Shown one piece after another: positions 61,801 to 64,000 of a DNA stretch of 64,000 nt. Position 1 is the first letter of the stretch; each line of letters begins with the position of its first letter. The notes under the pieces are model-generated. The model ran no database searches. It was given only the letters and a program-made list of their open reading frames with translations, and was not told the DNA's origin. The stretch is from Apostichopus japonicus (Eukaryota; Echinodermata; Holothuroidea; Aspidochirotida; Stichopodidae): positions 25,449,265 to 25,513,264 of the forward strand of contig NC_092573.1 in assembly GCF_037975245.1 (NCBI RefSeq), read 5' to 3'. The translations under genes and the position numbers were made by a program.

Positions 61801-63700
61801 TCCTTAGCTAGGATCAGAAATTAACAAAATGAAATGTAAAACAGATTTCAGCTGCTTCTTAGCCACCAAACTTCTTCTAGGGGAATAAAAGACAATTACC
61901 AGATACAATCACATCAAACACACATACAGCAGTGTTTCCAAATCCATCTGTGAATGTGTATCTAATGGTTGTAGTTCCTATTGTGAATAAAGATCCAGAC
62001 TGGAAGTTGACATCTGTATTGATGATTCCTGAAGCATCTGTTGCTGTGGGTGTTACCCAGGTGACTACAACACGACTAGTACCGGAGGGAGCTGTCTGTC
62101 TGATGGGCTGATTGGGACAGTTGCTCACAGTTGGTGGAGTGTTGTCTAATACACATTGAGGAAAATTTGAATATTTCAATTTAGTGAAAGGGATGCAATC
62201 ATTAAATAGAGTGGTTGGTCACCTCTAACTTCTACAGCAAAATATTTTTTGGCATCAGATAAAATGATGGAACAAACATTAAAGCCTATGACAGAAAGGA
62301 ATGAAATTTTTTTCCACTTTAAGAATTGGGATACAGAACCAACTAAGCGTGATGAATAAGGATGATTTACATTGTAGATACTAGTAAAAGATCTATCAAA
62401 CAAAAAATCACAAGCAAAACAATTCACATTCAAAATTGCAGCATGCTATAAGTACCAGTTACACACACATATACACATCAAATTTGGCATCACCCAGTAC
62501 CCTAAGACTGCTCAACTTAACAATTGAAAATGATGTGTCCATCAAAAGAAATATGAATGATACACAGGCCTATTAAACTGAAACAAGGTTTCTTCTCAAG
62601 GTTTCTAGCTACGGATATATCCATCAGGTAATTGAGTTTTATAGTCTTGTAAATTTCATAATTTTTTTCAAATTAAAAATGTTCTGCTTTTTAATTGACA
62701 CGTCCTTCTGCAATTTAACTGTAATCATTAAAAAATCCACTACACTTTTAAATGAAATTATGAGTAAACAAGCTGCACTGCTATAAACTGGCCAATGCAG
62801 TTTCACTGCTATAAACTGGCCAATGCAGTTTCACTGCTATAAACTGGCCAATGCAACTGCACTGCTTTAATCTGTCTAATGCTGCTCCACTGCTATAAAC
62901 TGGTCAATACAGCTTTCACTGCTGTACAATGTCTAATGCAACTGCACTGCTTTAATCTGTCTAATGCTGCTTCACTGCTATAAACTGGCTAATGCAACTG
63001 CACTGCTTTAAACTGGCCAATGCAGCTTCACTTCTATAAACTGGCTAATGTTGATTCACTGTTATAAACTGGCTAATGCAACTGCACTGCTTTAATCTGT
63101 CTAATGCTGCTTCACTGCTATAAACTGGCCAATGCAGCTTCACTGCTATAAACTGGCTAATGCAACTGCACTGCTTTAATCTGTCTAATGCTGCTTCACT
63201 GCTATAAACTGGCCAATGCAGTTTCACTGCTACACACTGGCTAATGCAACTGCACTGCTTAATCTGTCTAATGCTGCTTCACTGCTATAAACTGGCCAAT
63301 GCAGCTTCACTGCTATAAACTGGCCAATGCTCCTTCACTAGGATCAGAAATTAACAAAATGAATCAAGCTAAATTGAAATGTAAATTACAACATATTTCA
63401 GCTGCTTCTGAGAGACCAAACTTCTTCTAGGGGAAAAGAGACAATTACCAGATGTCGTTACAATCACATCAAACACACAAACAGCAGTGTTTCCAAATCC
63501 ATCTGTGAATGTGTATCTAATGGCTGTAGTTCCTGTAGTGAATACAGATCCAGACTGGAAGTTGACATCTGTATTGATGATTCCTGAGGCATCTGTTGCT
63601 GTGGGTGTAACCCAGGTGACTACAACACGACTAGTACCGGAGGGAGCTGTCTGTCTGATGGGCTGATTGGGACAGTTGCTCACAGTTGGTGGAGTGTTGT
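34679..63700 (-). CDS. Giant multi-HYR (hyalin repeat) protein with C-terminal Ly6/uPAR-like domain; 5' end outside window
   Basis: Likely secreted or extracellular-matrix protein. Twenty-three HYR exons (63700 down to 39455) each encode one ~82-86 residue Ig-like module of the form CP.DI...A.PG...V.W..PTATD.SG...PG..F.VGTT.V.YTF.D.AGN.A.C.F.V.V, with a Cys pair near the two ends. A 33-bp micro-exon (39350-39318) follows, then two exons (37478-37281 and 34878-34679) forming a ten-cysteine three-finger domain that ends CYCADRSTCNN plus 12 residues and TAA. All resolved introns are GT-AG and every internal junction is phase 1. The visible CDS is 6248 nt, about 2082 residues. The start codon and signal peptide must lie beyond 64000. 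HYR modules in sea urchin hyalin serve cell-matrix adhesion; adhesion here is inference. I see no transmembrane or GPI segment at the C-terminus. Confidence 0.88.
35046..37090. repeat. 42-bp minisatellite, ~49 units, between the two LU exons
   Basis: Consensus unit ACATATCCTATCATACAAAC plus CACACTGTCAAAAGACAGGCTA, with 39- and 41-bp variants. A stretch of 623 bp is repeated (about 35332-35954 and 35955-36577), a higher-order repeat. Because 42 is divisible by 3 it gives long open frames on both strands, which are not genes. Confidence 0.97.
37281..37478 (-). CDS. LU (Ly6/uPAR-like) domain exon, N-terminal half
   Basis: 198 bp, phase 1 at both ends: SSLTCLVCTSYSYRDSS, then LDCENG, VEECMSNADSCVTIAMD. 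The LTC..C opening and the spacing of five cysteines fit the first half of a three-finger domain. Acceptor TCTCTTTCAG, donor AATG|GTTAGT. Confidence 0.8.
38083..39155. repeat. 61-bp minisatellite, ~17 units
   Basis: Unit GAGGTAGCCAGTTAACAATG, then GATGAGTCACCATTCTGTTA, then CAATGATCAGGAGAGCTCTGT. The first few units (38083-38300) are an older, diverged form with ACAAGGATGAGTAACC. It lies in the intron between the micro-exon and the LU exon. Confidence 0.95.
39318..39350 (-). CDS. 33-bp micro-exon, remnant of a HYR exon
   Basis: Between an intact acceptor (CATAATCCAG|GTGAAGA) and a donor (CCCAG|GTAATA) only 33 bp remain, encoding EDNFPPVILP plus a split Gly. The left part equals the start of a HYR module and the end resembles its last residues, so an internal deletion is likely. 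Length and phase keep the frame, so it may still be spliced in. Confidence 0.5.
39455..39706 (-). CDS. HYR exon 23 (last full module)
   Basis: 252 bp main-type HYR with APGTSGIVV and PGNTFAVGTT. Its acceptor is preceded by CATCATTCAG rather than ATAATCCAG. Confidence 0.94.
39811..40062 (-). CDS. HYR exon 22
   Basis: 252 bp main-type HYR with the unique APGANVTVVSW. This creates an Asn-Val-Thr sequon not seen in the other copies. Confidence 0.94.
40176..40427 (-). CDS. HYR exon 21
   Basis: 252 bp main-type HYR ending VVIISPG, as exon 4 does. Followed by the longer recurrent intron type. Confidence 0.94.
40532..40783 (-). CDS. HYR exon 20
   Basis: 252 bp main-type HYR whose start differs, AVDNTPPLISGCPNDI, from acceptor CTTCTCAG. 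It lies at the 5' edge of the last four-exon cluster. Confidence 0.93.
40800..42980. other. HYR intron 19/20, no gene seen
   Basis: About 2.2 kb of unique-looking AT-rich sequence with poly-G (40847) and poly-C (41848) runs. I see no HYR exon, RNA gene or transposon ends. Confidence 0.5.
42988..43242 (-). CDS. HYR exon 19 (divergent)
   Basis: 255 bp, the most divergent module: GADQQLELIDCPANIVQPAA, then QTVTWTEPSARTSTG, then IVYNFTSGTVSIACTFDI. It lacks the TATD and AGN motifs of the others but keeps the Cys pair and phase 1. Acceptor TTTTTAG, donor GAAG|GTAAGA. Confidence 0.85.
43250..44735. other. Left part of HYR intron 18/19
   Basis: Mostly unassigned. At 43990-44290 a ~130-bp segment (GTGGTGCA.AC..CAATAAG.TGGGAGTGAGCTG, then CAGGCTATATATCCAGA) is repeated two to three times with poly-G spacers. 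No coding sequence supported. Confidence 0.5.
44737..46372. repeat. 44-bp minisatellite, ~37 units
   Basis: Unit CACAGAAAGTCAGCTGGTAG, CTGTGACACATTAGAACACA, TCTA, with very low divergence. Variant patterns (three AGAAGACATC units in a row at 45519 and again at 45871) recur after 352 bp, eight units. Intron between HYR exons 18 and 19. Confidence 0.97.
46453..46490 (-). pseudogene. Remnant of a deleted HYR exon
   Basis: The donor side (GACCTGGTTATATTATAA, as in exons 4 and 21) is joined straight to the sequence normally found beyond the acceptor (TATGAGAAAACAATCAG). Almost the whole exon has been lost. Not expected to be spliced. Confidence 0.6.
46580..46831 (-). CDS. HYR exon 18
   Basis: 252 bp main-type HYR (APGANG, PSVNNRPG). 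The intron after it contains a nearly deleted HYR exon and the 44-bp minisatellite. Confidence 0.94.
46870..47667. mobile_element. ~800-bp DNA transposon, copy 1, left terminus deleted
   Basis: Begins internally at AAGGAGCGCCAGC and ends TAAATCAAGGCCTG, followed by ATGGAG. Compared with copy 2 it lacks 19 bp that include the left terminal repeat; the deletion runs between two TTTAT motifs. Inside HYR intron 17/18. No transposase seen. Confidence 0.8.
47734..47985 (-). CDS. HYR exon 17
   Basis: 252 bp main-type HYR with the PSVNNRPG variant. Flanked on both sides by introns carrying the same ~800-bp transposon. Confidence 0.94.
48030..48833. mobile_element. ~800-bp DNA transposon, copy 2, both termini intact
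   Basis: The left end CAGGCCTTGATTTATAA and its right-end complement form inverted repeats. ATGGAG lies on both sides as a 6-bp target duplication of the HYR intron sequence. The ends are rich in GGAGAGC/GCTCTCC motifs. Inside HYR intron 16/17 at the position equivalent to copy 1. Confidence 0.85.
48900..49151 (-). CDS. HYR exon 16
   Basis: 252 bp main-type HYR, open throughout. It begins EDNIPPVISGCPSDI and has APGTNGVVVSWTPPT. The intron before exon 17 carries transposon copy 2. Confidence 0.92.
49256..49507 (-). CDS. HYR exon 15
   Basis: 252 bp main-type HYR with TAALGTNG (Leu in place of the usual Pro) and IDGAGNSAFCSF. Confidence 0.94.
50080..50755. repeat. 77-bp minisatellite, ~8-9 units
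   Basis: Unit TGTGTTCCTCAACTGTAATA, then GGCTACATGCCTGCAGGATA, then a TGAATATATTTAACAATGAT end. Intron between HYR exons 14 and 15. Confidence 0.93.
51577..51834 (-). CDS. HYR exon 14 (PEDIVE type)
   Basis: 258 bp; same divergent module as exon 8, with duplicated flanks on both sides. Donor GTCA|GTAAGT gives a Ser at the junction to exon 15. Confidence 0.93.
52653..52907 (-). CDS. HYR exon 13
   Basis: 255 bp main-type HYR ending DVIVMSQG, counterpart of exon 7. Donor CAAG|GTATTA. Confidence 0.93.
53019..53270 (-). CDS. HYR exon 12
   Basis: 252 bp main-type HYR with the APGANGIVV and FTVGTTQVVYTFFDGAGN forms. 719-bp dimer partner of exon 10. Confidence 0.94.
53382..53633 (-). CDS. HYR exon 11
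   Basis: 252 bp main-type HYR, unusual in reading PPLVNNRPG where others have PPSV(T/N)NRPG. Ends VVNVLTG. Confidence 0.94.
53738..53989 (-). CDS. HYR exon 10
   Basis: 252 bp main-type HYR. With exon 9 it forms a two-exon unit repeated exactly 719 bp away as exons 11 and 12. Confidence 0.94.
54101..54352 (-). CDS. HYR exon 9
   Basis: 252 bp main-type HYR with NDITRTAAPGTNG and IDGAGNSAFCSF. Ends VVDVLTG. Confidence 0.94.
55064..55321 (-). CDS. HYR exon 8 (PEDIVE type)
   Basis: 258 bp divergent HYR: DTTPPVISGCPEDIVERLGQ, then FVDWSRHPTAVDDSG, then FTDNAGNVATCAF. Acceptor CGACAG, donor GTCA|GTAAGT. Practically identical to exon 14, 3487 bp away. Confidence 0.93.
56075..57700. repeat. ~54-bp minisatellite, ~30 units
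   Basis: Unit AACCTGCAGTTTGAATAGAG, then GGCTCCCACATAGCATGTCC, then CACCTTAACAGACAT. Units of 55 and about 53 bp alternate. It lies between HYR exons 7 and 8. The matching intron between exons 13 and 14 has a single related unit (about 52546-52573). Confidence 0.95.
58031..58285 (-). CDS. HYR exon 7
   Basis: 255 bp main-type HYR whose end is DVIVMSQG instead of VVNVLPG. Counterpart of exon 13 in the block duplication. Donor CAAG|GTATAA. Confidence 0.93.
58390..58641 (-). CDS. HYR exon 6
   Basis: 252 bp main-type HYR. Distinguished by PGTSFTVGTT where most copies have PGTTF. Confidence 0.94.
58745..58996 (-). CDS. HYR exon 5
   Basis: 252 bp main-type HYR with APGTNGIVVSWTPPTATDPS and FAVGTTQVVYTF. 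Separated from exon 4 by the longer of the two recurrent intron types. Confidence 0.94.
59110..59361 (-). CDS. HYR exon 4
   Basis: First of the main, near-identical HYR type: VISGCPNDITRTAAPGANG through YTFIDGAGNSAFCSF. Ends VVIISPG rather than VVNVLPG. Block-duplication counterpart of exon 9; both share ~110 bp of upstream intron. Confidence 0.93.
60435..60692 (-). CDS. HYR exon 3
   Basis: 258 bp, a unique HYR: TSTDTRPPTISGCPETI, then VLVEWNEPTATDESG, then ISYAFTDSAGNQAVCEF. Acceptor CTTACAG. The donor CAAG|GTCTAG is weaker than in its neighbours. Confidence 0.85.
60975..61805. repeat. ~31/36-bp minisatellite (CTATAAACTGGCCAATATAG)
   Basis: Core GCTATAAACTGGCCAATATAG followed alternately by CTATAGATT or CTACAGTATAGATT. 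The right end grades into the CAATGCAGCTTCACTG form of the next two arrays. Intron between HYR exons 2 and 3. Confidence 0.93.
61900..62145 (-). CDS. HYR exon 2
   Basis: Duplicate of exon 1 including the flanking intron sequence, 246 bp. It differs by a two-codon loss near the 3' end (DVIVSG against DVIVTTSG) and a few substitutions (SLFTIGTTT against SVFTTGTTA). The frame is kept. Confidence 0.88.
62770..63345. repeat. ~31-bp minisatellite (CTGCTATAAACTGGCCAATG)
   Basis: Same core as the 60975-61805 array with the spacer CAGCTTCA or CAACTGCA. Some units are diverged to CTTTAATCTGTCTAATG. Intron between HYR exons 1 and 2. Confidence 0.92.
63449..63700 (-). CDS. HYR exon 1 (first in window)
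   Basis: Begins DNTPPTVSNCPNQPIRQTAP and ends AVCVFDVIVTTSG, 252 bp. Acceptor TATTAG, donor TCTG|GTAATT. Diverged from the main HYR type (ASGIINTDVNFQSG in the middle). Nearly identical to HYR exon 2. Confidence 0.88.
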
Positions 63701-63749
63701 CTAATACACATTGAGGAAAATTTGAACATTTCAATTTAGTGAAAAGGAT

Positions 63750-64000
63750 GCAATATAAACTGGTGAATGCAGTTTCACTGCTATACAATGTCTAATGCAA
63801 CTGCACTGCTTTAATCTTTCTAATGCTGCTTCACAGCTATAAACTGGCTGTTGCAACTGCACTTTTATAAACTGGCCAATGCAGCTTCACTGCTATAAAC
63901 TGGCCTAGCAGCTTAACCGCTATAAACTGGCTAATGCAACTGCACTGATTTAATCTGTCTAATGCTGCTTCACTGCTATAAACTGGCCAATGCAGCTTCA
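63750..64000. repeat. ~31-bp minisatellite, continues past the window edge
   Basis: Third array of the CTATAAACTGGC family, upstream of HYR exon 1 and cut by the window end. Confidence 0.9.

Noticed and set aside
34679-63700. Splitting the HYR/LU locus into several genes
   Set aside because: All HYR and LU exons share strand and phase 1, with no stop, start or poly(A)-supported break between clusters. One gene is simpler, but the introns of 2-4 kb leave this open to transcript evidence.

Overview
This is eukaryotic DNA: AT-rich, intron-rich, with microsatellites, minisatellites, transposon relics and many poly-G/poly-C runs. The two multi-exon genes I can assemble both lie on the minus strand. 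The protein families fit an invertebrate deuterostome. Long tandem arrays of hyalin-type HYR exons point to an echinoderm; sea cucumber is my guess, not something the sequence proves.

Layout. 1-5374: no gene recognised (a pyrimidine tract and a long TCA/TCG microsatellite). 5375-20512, minus: a complete six-exon aquaglyceroporin gene of the AQP3/7/9/10 type. It gives a 301-residue protein with NPA and NPARD motifs; the first exon is 9.4 kb upstream of the second. Its introns hold two copies of a ~370 bp hAT-type MITE with exact 8-bp target duplications, a composite DNA transposon, tRNA-derived SINE sequence, an E-box-bearing tandem repeat, a diverged local duplication and a perfect 33-nt palindrome. 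20513-34678: intergenic, with decayed LINE and Ty3/gypsy polymerase remnants, two more MITEs (a third hAT copy and a TA-flanked element), and one low-confidence exon of a possible small cysteine-rich, GPI-anchored protein at 26832-27131.

34679-63700 and beyond the right edge, minus: the main feature, a large gene whose 5' end lies outside the window. I resolve 23 HYR (hyalin repeat) exons, one 33-bp micro-exon, and two terminal exons that together encode a ten-cysteine Ly6/uPAR-like (three-finger) domain ending at TAA 34681-34679. Every internal junction is phase 1, so HYR exons can be duplicated or lost without breaking the frame. The visible coding sequence is 6248 nt, about 2082 residues. 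Most HYR exons and their ~105 bp introns are nearly identical, showing recent tandem duplication or conversion, including a 719-bp two-exon unit and a multi-kilobase block duplication.

Most of the long introns of this gene carry their own minisatellite (units of about 31, 42, 44, 54, 61 and 77 bp), together roughly 30% of the locus. One array (56075-57700) can be compared with its duplicated counterpart at about 52546-52573, which still has a single unit. The likely product is a secreted or extracellular-matrix adhesive protein with a C-terminal three-finger domain. The HYR and LU assignments come from sequence motifs; the function is inference.
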